Source of the DNA: CAZISM01 sp964541895
GTDB taxonomy: Bacteria; Zhuqueibacterota; Zhuqueibacteria; Residuimicrobiales; Residuimicrobiaceae
Length of the DNA stretch: 64,000 nucleotides
NCBI GenBank assembly: GCA_964541895.1
Contig: CAZISM010000015.1
Span: forward strand, 3,693-67,692
Direction of reading: 5' to 3'
Part shown: positions 42,844 through 51,287 of the stretch, one piece after another
Numbering within the stretch: position 1 is the stretch's first letter
Layout of the letters: each line of letters begins with the position of its first letter
Position numbers and translations under genes: made by a program
The notes under the pieces: model-generated
The model's input: the letters and a program-made list of their open reading frames with translations, nothing else
Databases searched by the model: none
Told to the model about the DNA's origin: nothing

Positions 42844-43289
42844 ACCTTATCCGATTGTCGTTTCAGGCCGATGGCGGCCTCGATGGCGGCCGCCAGCTTT
42901 TCAGGTTCATCGCTGCCGATCAGGAACGACCGGCCTGACCTGAGGCGCACGGCCACCGCTCGTCCTGGCGCCACATTATAGAGCACCCCCTCCGGCGTCC
43001 AGCGTATGCCGATGCCCCAATACCACGGCACCCGCACCACGTCCACGCCGGTGATCTGGTTAAACCAGATCCGCTTGCGGATAAACATCAGGCTGAACTG
43101 GACCTGAATAAAATGGTGCGTCACCGTCACGGTGAGCATATGAAAACTGCCGCCGATCAGGAACACGATGCCCAGGGCGATCCAGAATACCGGCGTCAAT
43201 TGACTCCGTGTGATAAACATGGCCAACAGGGGGATGGCCAGGATCGTCTGGATCCAGTAGCCGCGCTGTACATGATGATAGTTCAACAT
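42840..43289 (-). CDS. Small two-helix membrane protein with PH-like domain
   Basis: The protein has 149 residues. Two adjacent membrane segments (about 13-28 and 33-52) are followed by a beta-rich domain. RKRIWFNQITGVDVVRVPWY and LRSGRSFLIGSDEPEKLAAAIEAA match the strand and final-helix pattern of bacterial PH (bPH2/YdbT-like) domains. The topology places the domain at the membrane surface. It is sandwiched between adaptor and permease genes, overlapping the latter, so it probably helps assemble or regulate the pump. Not known as a usual component. Confidence 0.65.
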   Translation of the reverse strand: MLNYHHVQRGYWIQTILAIPLLAMFITRSQLTPVFWIALGIVFLIGGSFHMLTVTVTHHFIQVQFSLMFIRKRIWFNQITGVDVVRVPWYWGIGIRWTPEGVLYNVAPGRAVAVRLRSGRSFLIGSDEPEKLAAAIEAAIGLKRQSDKV

Positions 43290-43298
43290 ATCTGTTCG

Positions 43299-44621
43299 TC
43301 AACGAATGATCATGACCGCTTCGCCGCCGCCGGAGCGCGAAGCCGCCGGTTTGTTCTGCCTGGCCGGCGCCGCCTGACCGCCGATCTCCTGAATGGGCAA
43401 TTCAGGATCGTGCAGCGAAACCAGTTCGCCTTTTTTCAGGCCTGCTTCAATGATGATGAAATCGCTGTTCTTTTGCCCGACTTTGACCTTGCGCTGCTGA
43501 AATGACGTTCGTTTGACATAGACGACCGTGGTGTCTTCCTTTTGAAACACCGCTTCCAGAGGCACGAACAGTTTATCGGTCAGCTTGTCCGTGATCACCC
43601 GGCACTGTGCGGTCATGCCCGGTCGCAGGCGCGGATCCGTGCCGTCGAGCACGATCTCGACGTCGAACGTTTTCACATCAGAGCCCCGTTCACGGGTGGC
43701 CAGGGTCGCCACGCTGCGCACCTGGCCGAAAAATTCAGATCCGGGCAGGGCGTCGACGTTGGCGATCACCAGTTGGCCGCTGCGCACCTGGCTGATGTTG
43801 ACCTCGTTCACCTTGGCCTTGATCATCATCTGCGACAGATCGGGAATCTCCACCAGCGTCATTCCGCGCCAGGGGGTGTCGCCGACTTTGATCTTGGCCC
43901 GACCGCTGGCGCCCCAAATCTCCTGCAGGACAGCCAGGCCGCCGATGGGAGCCCGTAAGGTCAGGTTGGTGAGCTCTTGCTGTTTTTGATCGAGACGCAA
44001 CTTGGCCTGTTTGACCTTGAGATCCGCTTTGGTCAGGTCTGCTCGGTTGATCACCTCTTGCGATTCCAGCTTGCCTTTGGCCTGGTCGAGCGCCAGTTCC
44101 GCTTTTTTCAGGTTCAACTCCTGCTCACGCTGTTTGGCCGCTGCCTCGTATTTCATCTGCTCGTAGCGCAGTTTCGCCTGCTCATGGGAGTATTTTTGCG
44201 TTTCATAACTGGTCTGCAGCTGCGCCATGGTAGACTTTATATTGGCCTGCAGGCTGGATAGTTCCGCCAGGGCCGATTCGTATTCGTTCTTGCGATCCTC
44301 CAGGTCCTGCGTTGCTTCGCTGGTATCGAACTGAACGAGAAAATCGCCCTCCTTAACCATGGTGCCGTCGTCCACCAGGCTGACCACGCGCAGACTGCCG
44401 CGGACGGTGGACGGCACGCCGACCGAGACCGATTTCACCGCAAACAGTTCGCCTTTTTCCTTGATATCGATGATGAACTCACCGTCCGTCACCATGGTGG
44501 TCGCCAGATCGGGCACAGCGGCGCTGCGGACGATCCAAACCACCAGCAGTATCACCAAACCCGCACCGGCCAGTACCAGCCATCGCCATTTGCCCAAACG
44601 ATTCAACATATTCCAGCGCAT
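43299..44621 (-). CDS. HlyD/MacA-type periplasmic adaptor (second)
   Basis: The protein has 440 residues. ATG 44621 has GGAG close upstream; ATG 44609 is an alternative. One membrane anchor (WLVLAGAGLVILLVVWIV) is followed by a beta-barrel/lipoyl half-motif (GVPSTVRGSLRVVSLVDDGTMV), a coiled-coil hairpin at about 95-210, the second lipoyl half (LRAPIGGLAVLQEIWG) and the C-terminal barrel with GMTAQCRVITDKLTDKLFVPLEAVF. It links the inner-membrane permease to TolC. It starts 16 bases after the first adaptor's stop. Confidence 0.88.
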   Translation of the reverse strand: MRWNMLNRLGKWRWLVLAGAGLVILLVVWIVRSAAVPDLATTMVTDGEFIIDIKEKGELFAVKSVSVGVPSTVRGSLRVVSLVDDGTMVKEGDFLVQFDTSEATQDLEDRKNEYESALAELSSLQANIKSTMAQLQTSYETQKYSHEQAKLRYEQMKYEAAAKQREQELNLKKAELALDQAKGKLESQEVINRADLTKADLKVKQAKLRLDQKQQELTNLTLRAPIGGLAVLQEIWGASGRAKIKVGDTPWRGMTLVEIPDLSQMMIKAKVNEVNISQVRSGQLVIANVDALPGSEFFGQVRSVATLATRERGSDVKTFDVEIVLDGTDPRLRPGMTAQCRVITDKLTDKLFVPLEAVFQKEDTTVVYVKRTSFQQRKVKVGQKNSDFIIIEAGLKKGELVSLHDPELPIQEIGGQAAPARQNKPAASRSGGGEAVMIIR

Positions 44622-44637
44622 ATGCTCCGCTTGCTCC

Positions 44638-46335
44638 CTATCTTTTTCTCGCCAGGGAATCGGCCCTGGTGGAATCTGATTTTATGATTTTCACTGCTGA
44701 TTTGTCAAGACGAATAACCTGTTCCGTCGAGATGGCTGCTCCCTGTCCGGCGGGTGCGCCAAAGGTCATGACTTTAACATTCCCCGGTGCAGCGGGCGCA
44801 GCCTGTCCGGTCGGCGCCGAAAAAGTCATCACCTTTGCCGATCCGGATGGGGCGGCGCCGCTGACCGTGGCCACTCCGCCCTGCATCGTCACCTGCATGC
44901 TGCCGCCCGGGCCCATGGTGATGATCGGAGCGCCACCGGGCATGCCAGGCATCGGCGGTCCCGGTTGTCCGACAGCAGGCGGCTCGTTGCGCCTGGCCTC
45001 ATAATCATACTTCATGCCCCTTTGCTGCATTTCATCAAACATCTTTTGCCATTTCTCTTCTGCGGTTCTGGTGTATTGGACATAGTCCGCCAGGCCGATG
45101 CGTCTTATTTTTTTCTCCGGCGAACGTAAGGCGACCGATTTGCCCTGAGCGATGCCTTCGCCCTGCACCACGATCCAATCCTCGGTGCGTACGCCCAGGC
45201 TGACAGGCGTCGCTTTCGGATAGTTGTCCTTTGCAAGCAGGACCGGTTTGCCATCCTGCTCGAACACAGCACCCAGCGGTACGAAACAGACCTGTTCCAG
45301 CTGATCGATGGTGATGATCGCTCTGGCGGTCATGCCCGGTTTCAGCAACGGGTCCGATTCCCGCAGTCGTATAATGACTTCAAAATCCTTGATGGTGGAA
45401 TTCCAGCTCTCTTTTTGGCCCAGGCGGGCCATCTGCCGGATCCTGCCGTGGAAACGTTTGTCCGGATAGGCGTCGAGAATAACCACCGCCGCCTGGCCGA
45501 TTTTGATGCGCGAAATATCCATCTCGTTCACCCGCAGGATGACCTGCATGCTGTCCAGATTGGGAATGCTGACAATGGGTTCGCCGGGATTGACCTTGTC
45601 GCCGACGCTCACTTTTTTCTGATTCTCCCACCAGCCCACTTCATTGTAAACCAGCATGCCGCCGATCGGCGCACGCAAGCTCATGGTTTCAATCTTTAAC
45701 TCCAGTTCCCGTTTTTCCAGACGGGCTTTGGCGATTTCCAGCTTGGTGGTGCTTAACGTGGCGGCATCGATGATCTTTTGCGATTCCATGGCGGTTTTAG
45801 CTTCATCCAGCTGCACCAGCGCCTTAAGCCGCTCCAGTTCTGCATCCTGCCGCTTGACTTCAGCTTCATATTTGTAGAGATCTTTTTGCAGCACCGCAAT
45901 ATCGCGCGAGTACTCGGCAGTGAGGATGTTGCCTTCCAGCTGCTGATTGCGCGCCTGCTGTTCCGCCAAAAGTTTTTCCAGCTGCGCCAGAGCGGAGGTG
46001 AGACGATCCTCAGCCACCTCCAGCCGTTTCTCCAGTTCAGCCGTGTCAAACTGCACCATCAACTCGCCCGGTTGCACATATTTCCCCTCCGGCGCCATGG
46101 AGACGATTTGCAGCGACATGCGCCATTCCATGGGCGCTTTGACGTCCTGCTGCTGCACGGCCCGCACTTCACCGGTTTCTATCGCCTCAACGGTAAAAGG
46201 CCCCTGCTGAACGGTGGCCCAGACGATTTCGGTTTTTACGCTTTCCGTGCTGAACAACAGATAGAACAGGAACGCCAGGACGGCCAGGAGAGGATAAAGG
46301 ATACGACGATCATGTAGCAGAGAACGTAGGTTCAT
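44638..46335 (-). CDS. HlyD/MacA-type periplasmic adaptor (first) with unusual Gly/Met-rich tail
   Basis: The protein has 565 residues. A membrane anchor at about 13-30 (LYPLLAVLAFLFYLLFS), lipoyl halves, a coiled-coil hairpin (about 95-215) and a barrel ending PGMTARAIITIDQLEQVCFVPLGAV follow the family plan. An extra about 115-residue C-terminus rich in Gly, Pro, Ala and Met (PPMPGMPGGAPIITMGPGG) contains the repeat KVMTF(S/G)AP(T/A)GQ twice, about 27 residues apart. The tail is periplasmic and low-complexity; Met-rich tails can bind copper or silver, which is inference only. It is the first gene of the operon. Confidence 0.85.
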   Translation of the reverse strand: MNLRSLLHDRRILYPLLAVLAFLFYLLFSTESVKTEIVWATVQQGPFTVEAIETGEVRAVQQQDVKAPMEWRMSLQIVSMAPEGKYVQPGELMVQFDTAELEKRLEVAEDRLTSALAQLEKLLAEQQARNQQLEGNILTAEYSRDIAVLQKDLYKYEAEVKRQDAELERLKALVQLDEAKTAMESQKIIDAATLSTTKLEIAKARLEKRELELKIETMSLRAPIGGMLVYNEVGWWENQKKVSVGDKVNPGEPIVSIPNLDSMQVILRVNEMDISRIKIGQAAVVILDAYPDKRFHGRIRQMARLGQKESWNSTIKDFEVIIRLRESDPLLKPGMTARAIITIDQLEQVCFVPLGAVFEQDGKPVLLAKDNYPKATPVSLGVRTEDWIVVQGEGIAQGKSVALRSPEKKIRRIGLADYVQYTRTAEEKWQKMFDEMQQRGMKYDYEARRNEPPAVGQPGPPMPGMPGGAPIITMGPGGSMQVTMQGGVATVSGAAPSGSAKVMTFSAPTGQAAPAAPGNVKVMTFGAPAGQGAAISTEQVIRLDKSAVKIIKSDSTRADSLARKR

Positions 46336-46355
46336 GCCTGTACCGCACGCTTGAA

Positions 46356-46369
46356 TGAATAATTATTCA
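46356..46369. repeat. Perfect 14-bp palindrome upstream of the efflux operon
   Basis: TGAATAATTATTCA is self-complementary and ends 20 bases before the first adaptor's ATG (minus strand). A second, looser dyad AGTTTT/AAAACT lies at 46424-46439. The spacing fits an operator in the leader or near the -10. No convincing -35/-10 pair was found in 46336-46486. Confidence 0.4.
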
Positions 46370-46486
46370 GTACCCGACAGGGTGGGGATATCTATTTAGA
46401 TTAGACGCACCAAGGGGAGAAAAAGTTTTCGCAAAAACTGTTAAATTTTGTTAAATCGAAGCGGACGAATGTTCTCCCGCCCAGCG

Positions 46487-47500
46487 CTATTTTCTGGCAA
46501 AACGTGCCTCTTCGATGCGGACGCGCAGGGAGACACGATGGGTGTTGTCCAGATCCTGGTGGCTGAGGAAGGCATAGTCCAGATCCAGTCGCGGCAGACG
46601 AAGGCCGGCGCCGGCGCTGAGATGGCCGGTGTCGCTGCCGACACGGATCGCCACTGTTTTGCGGAACAGCAGTTCGCCGCCGACATGAAAATCAAGGCTG
46701 ACCCGGCCCAGATGGGCCTGGCTGGCAAACTGCCGATTCTCGAAGCGAATGTCCGTGTCAGCCGCCAGCAGAAAGCCGGTTTTGAGAAAGGCGAAATAGA
46801 ACGGATAGGCCAGTCCGGTCTTGACCGTCGGCGAAATCAGCTCGCGTGTACCCGTATCCCAGGCCAACAGGGTGGTGGTGATGTCCTGTATGTTGATGCC
46901 GGCCTGCAGCACGCCGACCGGATTCCACAAGGCAGCGAGATCGAATCCCAATCCCCAGGCGGAATGATCGCCGACGCCCTTGTGCACCATTTTGATATTG
47001 GCGCCATAAGACAAGCGAGTGCTGCGTTGACGGCCGTAGCTCAGATAAAAGGCATATTCACCATCGCTCACCGTTTTGCTGACATAGGGGCGATTGCCCA
47101 CCACCTGGCCGTTTTCGTTGGTATAAACGGCATCGATAGGAAGGTTGGGGCGCGGCAGCGCGGTATAGTAAATATCGTCCACCGCCAGACGGACCATGCT
47201 CAGGGCCAAACCTTCCTGTTTGCGGAACGGCAGGGCAAACGCGGCGTAATCATAATTGACCATGCCGCCGAACTGGCGGGCATGCATGGCCGCCAGTTCC
47301 GGGTAGCGAATCGTGGCCAGACCGCTGGGATTCCAGTAGCCGTTGGTCACCTCGCCGCCGACAGCGACAAAGGCGCCGCCCATGGCCAGACTGCGGGCGC
47401 CGACGCCGACCGACATGAATTCACCGGCATACTTGGCAACTTCCAGGGCCTGGGTTACAGAAGCGAGCAACAGAGCTGCAGAAAGAATGTATTTTTTCAC
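46487..47500 (-). CDS. PorV/PorQ-family outer-membrane beta-barrel protein
   Basis: The protein has 337 residues starting at GTG 47500 (AAGGA upstream). A signal peptide (MKKYILSAALLLASVTQALE) is followed by the family opening GEFMSVGVGARSLAMGGAFVAVGGEVTNGYWNPSGL, then alternating amphipathic strands to the C-terminal Arg/Phe-rich end. The N-terminal pattern is characteristic of the PorV/UPF0164-type barrels of FCB bacteria. In those with a type IX secretion system PorV shuttles substrates; without one the role is unknown. The surface protein at 5506-10458 has a T9SS-like C-terminal domain, consistent with such a system in this organism. Confidence 0.8.
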   Translation of the reverse strand: MKKYILSAALLLASVTQALEVAKYAGEFMSVGVGARSLAMGGAFVAVGGEVTNGYWNPSGLATIRYPELAAMHARQFGGMVNYDYAAFALPFRKQEGLALSMVRLAVDDIYYTALPRPNLPIDAVYTNENGQVVGNRPYVSKTVSDGEYAFYLSYGRQRSTRLSYGANIKMVHKGVGDHSAWGLGFDLAALWNPVGVLQAGINIQDITTTLLAWDTGTRELISPTVKTGLAYPFYFAFLKTGFLLAADTDIRFENRQFASQAHLGRVSLDFHVGGELLFRKTVAIRVGSDTGHLSAGAGLRLPRLDLDYAFLSHQDLDNTHRVSLRVRIEEARFARK

Positions 47501-47658
47501 AGGATGTCCTTGTGTGCAAAACCAATGGCTGTATAATTACAGAAAGGTACGTAAAAGCAACCTTTTTCGCAATCAATGAAATCTATTACTAATACCGGCA
47601 TTTGTGTTACGCTGCAGAAGCCCTGTCCCAGTATCGGCCGTCGCAGCGCGCCCCCTCT

Positions 47659-47730
47659 GTCATTGCGAGCGCAGGCACCGTATTCGCAAAAGACGCAGCC
47701 CGACCATGCAGCGAAGCAATCTCAGGGAGC
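47659..47730. repeat. Dispersed-repeat-like dyad after mutS
   Basis: GTCATTGCGAGCG (47659-47671) and GCGAAGCAATCTC (47711-47723) are the two ends of a well-known class of extragenic dyad, seen between genes in many bacteria as CATTGCGAGC ... GCGAAGCAATCTC. They lie in the 240 bases between the mutS stop (47741) and the PorV-like start (47500), where no gene is seen. Being at a 3' end fits such elements. Confidence 0.5.
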
Positions 47731-47740
47731 GGCCCCCGCC

Positions 47741-50365
47741 CTATTTTTTCTTTGTCGCCAGTTGCTTCAACTCATCCAGCTTGCTCAACGCCTGCAGCGG
47801 CGTCAACTGATTGGGATCGAGCTTTTTCAATTCTTCCCGCAGCGCCATCTCCATCCCGGCAAACAGATCCAGCTGCTGCACCGGTGCGGCGGCCTGTTCG
47901 TGATGTTCCGCCAGCTTGGGTTTGGCAGAGGCATTAAGCTCTTCAGATTCGAGATTATGCAAAATCTCTTTGGCGCGCTGAATCACCTCTTTGGGCAACC
48001 CGGCCAGCTGCGCCACCTGAATCCCATAGCTGTGGTCACAGCCGCCCGGCACGATCTTGCGCAAAAATACGATCTTGTCCCCCCATTCCCGCACCGCCAC
48101 ATTGTAATTCTTTACACGCGGCAGGATCAATTCGAGTTCCGTCAGTTCGTGATAATGGGTTGCGAAAATGGTCTTGGCGGCCAGCCGGCTGGTGTTGTGA
48201 ATATATTCCGCCACCGACCAGGCGATGGACAGACCGTCAAAGGTACTGGTGCCGCGGCCGATCTCATCGAGAAGAATCAGACTGGCCGAGGTGGCGTTGT
48301 TCAGAATATTGGCGGTTTCGTTCATTTCGGTCAGAAACGTGCTTTCCCCGGCCACCAGGTTGTCAGAGGCGCCGACGCGGGTAAAGAGGCGATCCACCAC
48401 GCCGATGTGCGCTTTGGCAGCCGGCACGAACGACCCCATCTGCGCCATGATGACGATCAAACCCACCTGCCGCAAAAAAGTCGACTTGCCGGCCATGTTC
48501 GGTCCGGTGATGATCAACAGCTGCTGGGTGGCGTTATCCAGCAGCGTATCGTTATGAATAAACGGTTCTCCGGCCGGCAGCAGTTTTTCAATGACCGGAT
48601 GGCGGCCCTCGCGGATCTCGATCAGGCGATCGTCATGCACATCGGGACGGATATAATCGTTTTCCACCGCCACCTGCGCCAGCGAGGCCAGGCAGTCCAG
48701 ATGCGCCAGGATACGGGCGTTGGTCTGCAGATCGCGGGTGTAATCCAGCACGCGCTTGCGCAACTGATCGAACAGTTCATACTCGAGGGCGACAATTTTT
48801 TCTTCTGCGCCGAGAATGCGCTCTTCGTACTCTTTCAGCTCCTGGGTGATATAGCGCTCGGCATTGACCAGGGTCTGCTTGCGCACATAGTGGGCCGGCA
48901 CTTTGGATAGATGCGGATTGGTTATCTCGATATAATAACCGAACACTTTATTATAGTTCACTTTCAGGGAAGGAATGGCCGTCGCCTCCCGCTCCTGCTG
49001 CTGCATGCGCGCGATCCAGTCCTTGCCGCCAAACGCGATATCACGCAATTTGTCCAGCTCGATATTAAAGCCCCGCTTGATGAAACCGCCGTCGGTGACA
49101 GAGAGCGGCGGATTTTCCACAACCGCCCGATCCAGCTCTTCGGCCAGGTCGGTCAGCGGCTGCAGCTCCGATTGCCCGGCCTGCAGCAGCGCATTGTTCT
49201 CTTCCTGCAGCAGGGTTTTTATTTCCTGCACCACGCGCAGGGAGGCGAGCACAGCGAGGGCGTCGCGCGCATTGGCCCGGCCGGTGGCAAAACGGGCGAG
49301 CAATCGTTCCAGATCGCCGGCCCTGGCCAGTATATCAACCAGCGACGAACGCAGCTCCGACCTGGTCACTAGAGTCTCCACCGCATCCTGGCGCTCGCGA
49401 ATGGCCGGCACAGCCAGCAGCGGATGCAACAGCCACTGCACCAGCATGCGTCCGCCCATCGGCGTGCGGGTTTTATCGAGCACCGCCAGCAGGGTGCCGT
49501 GTTTGCGCTGTTGGCTCATGGACTGCACCAGCTCGAGATTGCGGCGGGAAGCGGTGTCGAGAATCATGTGTTGGTCCGCGGCCAACCGCCCGAGCCGGTT
49601 GATGTGCACCAGTTTTTCTTTTTGATTCTCGCGCAGGTAACTGATGATGGCACCGGCGGCGCAGATGCCCGCCGGCATTTCATCGATGCCGAATCCCTTC
49701 AGCGACAGCGTGCCAAAGTGATCGGTCAGGAGGTCCTGGGCATAATCATAATTAAAAGTCCAGTCGTCGCGTCGGGTGATGGTGGGGTGATCGACGCGGG
49801 TCAAAGCAGCGATGATCTCGCCGGCGCGGGATTCGGGCAGGAGAATTTCAGCCGGCGCAATCGCGGCCACCTGTTCGGCCACTTCCTGCCAGGGCAATTC
49901 GGTCAGCTGAAACTCGCCGGTGGAAACATCCACCACCGCCAGACCGCTGGCTTTGGCGTCAGCCGTCAGGGCGACAAGATAATTGTTGCGCTTGGTTTCC
50001 AGCAGATCGTCGGACACGGCGGTGCCGGGGGTAACCACTTGCAGCACTTCCCGTTTGACGATGGTCTTGGCCAGCTTGGGGTCCTCGGTCTGTTCGCAGA
50101 TGGCCACACGATAGCCGGCTTTGATCATTTTGGGCAAATAGGCGTCCAGGGCATGATGGGGGAATCCGGCCAGGGGCACATCCGCCGATTTGCCGTGTGC
50201 GCGCGAGGTCAACGTGATGCCCAGCACCTGTGCGCCGATTTTGGCGTCCTCGTAGAACATTTCATAAAAATCGCCCATGCGAAAAAACAGAATGGCATCC
50301 TTGTGCTGATTCTTGATAGCCAAATACTGCTCCATGAGTGGCGTGGTGGCGATTTCTTTGCTCAC
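47741..50365 (-). CDS. mutS: DNA mismatch repair protein MutS
   Basis: The protein has 874 residues. GTG 50365 (leading to SKEIATTPLMEQYLAIK) was chosen; it lies 34 bases after the nadK stop and gives the usual MutS length, whereas starting further upstream overlaps nadK. The mismatch-contact motif is GDFYEMF. The clamp and lever domains are followed by the ATPase, with Walker A GPNMAGKST, Walker B and signature DEIGRGTSTFDGLS, and ATHYHELTEL. It scans DNA and recruits MutL. It is the last gene of the housekeeping operon. Confidence 0.96.
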   Translation of the reverse strand: MSKEIATTPLMEQYLAIKNQHKDAILFFRMGDFYEMFYEDAKIGAQVLGITLTSRAHGKSADVPLAGFPHHALDAYLPKMIKAGYRVAICEQTEDPKLAKTIVKREVLQVVTPGTAVSDDLLETKRNNYLVALTADAKASGLAVVDVSTGEFQLTELPWQEVAEQVAAIAPAEILLPESRAGEIIAALTRVDHPTITRRDDWTFNYDYAQDLLTDHFGTLSLKGFGIDEMPAGICAAGAIISYLRENQKEKLVHINRLGRLAADQHMILDTASRRNLELVQSMSQQRKHGTLLAVLDKTRTPMGGRMLVQWLLHPLLAVPAIRERQDAVETLVTRSELRSSLVDILARAGDLERLLARFATGRANARDALAVLASLRVVQEIKTLLQEENNALLQAGQSELQPLTDLAEELDRAVVENPPLSVTDGGFIKRGFNIELDKLRDIAFGGKDWIARMQQQEREATAIPSLKVNYNKVFGYYIEITNPHLSKVPAHYVRKQTLVNAERYITQELKEYEERILGAEEKIVALEYELFDQLRKRVLDYTRDLQTNARILAHLDCLASLAQVAVENDYIRPDVHDDRLIEIREGRHPVIEKLLPAGEPFIHNDTLLDNATQQLLIITGPNMAGKSTFLRQVGLIVIMAQMGSFVPAAKAHIGVVDRLFTRVGASDNLVAGESTFLTEMNETANILNNATSASLILLDEIGRGTSTFDGLSIAWSVAEYIHNTSRLAAKTIFATHYHELTELELILPRVKNYNVAVREWGDKIVFLRKIVPGGCDHSYGIQVAQLAGLPKEVIQRAKEILHNLESEELNASAKPKLAEHHEQAAAPVQQLDLFAGMEMALREELKKLDPNQLTPLQALSKLDELKQLATKKK

Positions 50366-50399
50366 AGGAGGTTCCGTTCGTTTGATGATTCGTGCATGG

Positions 50400-51287
50400 T
50401 TATTCTGTCGTGGGACGCATGGTGGAAAAATCAAATCCCCAGTTCAGCTTGGTGCGCAGGATGGAGAAAAAATCCCGCTTGTTGCTGCTGACCCATTTGA
50501 TGGTATACTCGGCCTTGCTCAGCTCCAGCCAGTCGCCGGCTTTGATGGTGAAACGGTTTTGCCCATCGATGTTGACCTGAACCGGTCGTTCCTGGCCGCG
50601 GGTGGAAACGGAAAGCACGCTTTTTTCGGAGAGCACGATGGGACGGACGGTCAAAGAGTGCGGGCAGATGGGGGTGACGATCATGGCGTTCATATCCGGC
50701 ATCAGCAGGGGCCCGCCGGCAGAAAGCGAATAGGCGGTGGATCCGGTCGGGGTGGCGATGATCAGACCGTCGCTGCGATAGGTGTTGAGATAGTTGCCGT
50801 CCACCAGCACATCGATATAAATCAGGCGGGCGGAGGTGCCCTTGTCGACCACAACATCGTTCAGCGCCGCATAGTTCCGGATCTGATCGTTCACATGCAC
50901 GCGCACCGCCAGGACCATGCGCTCGATGATACCATAGCGCTCCGCCAGCAGATCCTGCACCGTCTCTTCAAGCTCATCGGTCTTGATCTCGGCGAGAAAA
51001 CCGAGCCCGCCCAGATTGACGCCCAGGATGGGCACACCGGAACGGCCGACTTCGCTGGCGGTGGACAAGAGCGTGCCGTCGCCGCCGAAGGCCACCACCA
51101 CCTGGCACTGTTGGCCGAGCTTACCGATGGGGACGGTGCGTTGATTGGCGCCCAGGTTGAGGAATTCGGCCGCATCCTGGGCATAGATGACGTTCGCTTT
51201 GTTTGCTTTGAGCAGACGCACGAACTCTTTGATGACAGGCCGCGCTTTCGGTTTGAAGCGATTGGCGACGATGCCGATCGTAATCAT
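50400..51287 (-). CDS. nadK: NAD kinase
   Basis: The protein has 295 residues. VVAFGGDGTLLSTAS is the diagnostic GGDGT motif. LGVNLGGLGFLAEI and SDGLIIATPTGSTAYSLSAGGPLL complete the active site. It phosphorylates NAD to NADP. Its ATG overlaps the dxs stop by four bases (51284-51287), so the two are coupled. Length is normal for the family. Confidence 0.97.
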   Translation of the reverse strand: MITIGIVANRFKPKARPVIKEFVRLLKANKANVIYAQDAAEFLNLGANQRTVPIGKLGQQCQVVVAFGGDGTLLSTASEVGRSGVPILGVNLGGLGFLAEIKTDELEETVQDLLAERYGIIERMVLAVRVHVNDQIRNYAALNDVVVDKGTSARLIYIDVLVDGNYLNTYRSDGLIIATPTGSTAYSLSAGGPLLMPDMNAMIVTPICPHSLTVRPIVLSEKSVLSVSTRGQERPVQVNIDGQNRFTIKAGDWLELSKAEYTIKWVSSNKRDFFSILRTKLNWGFDFSTMRPTTE

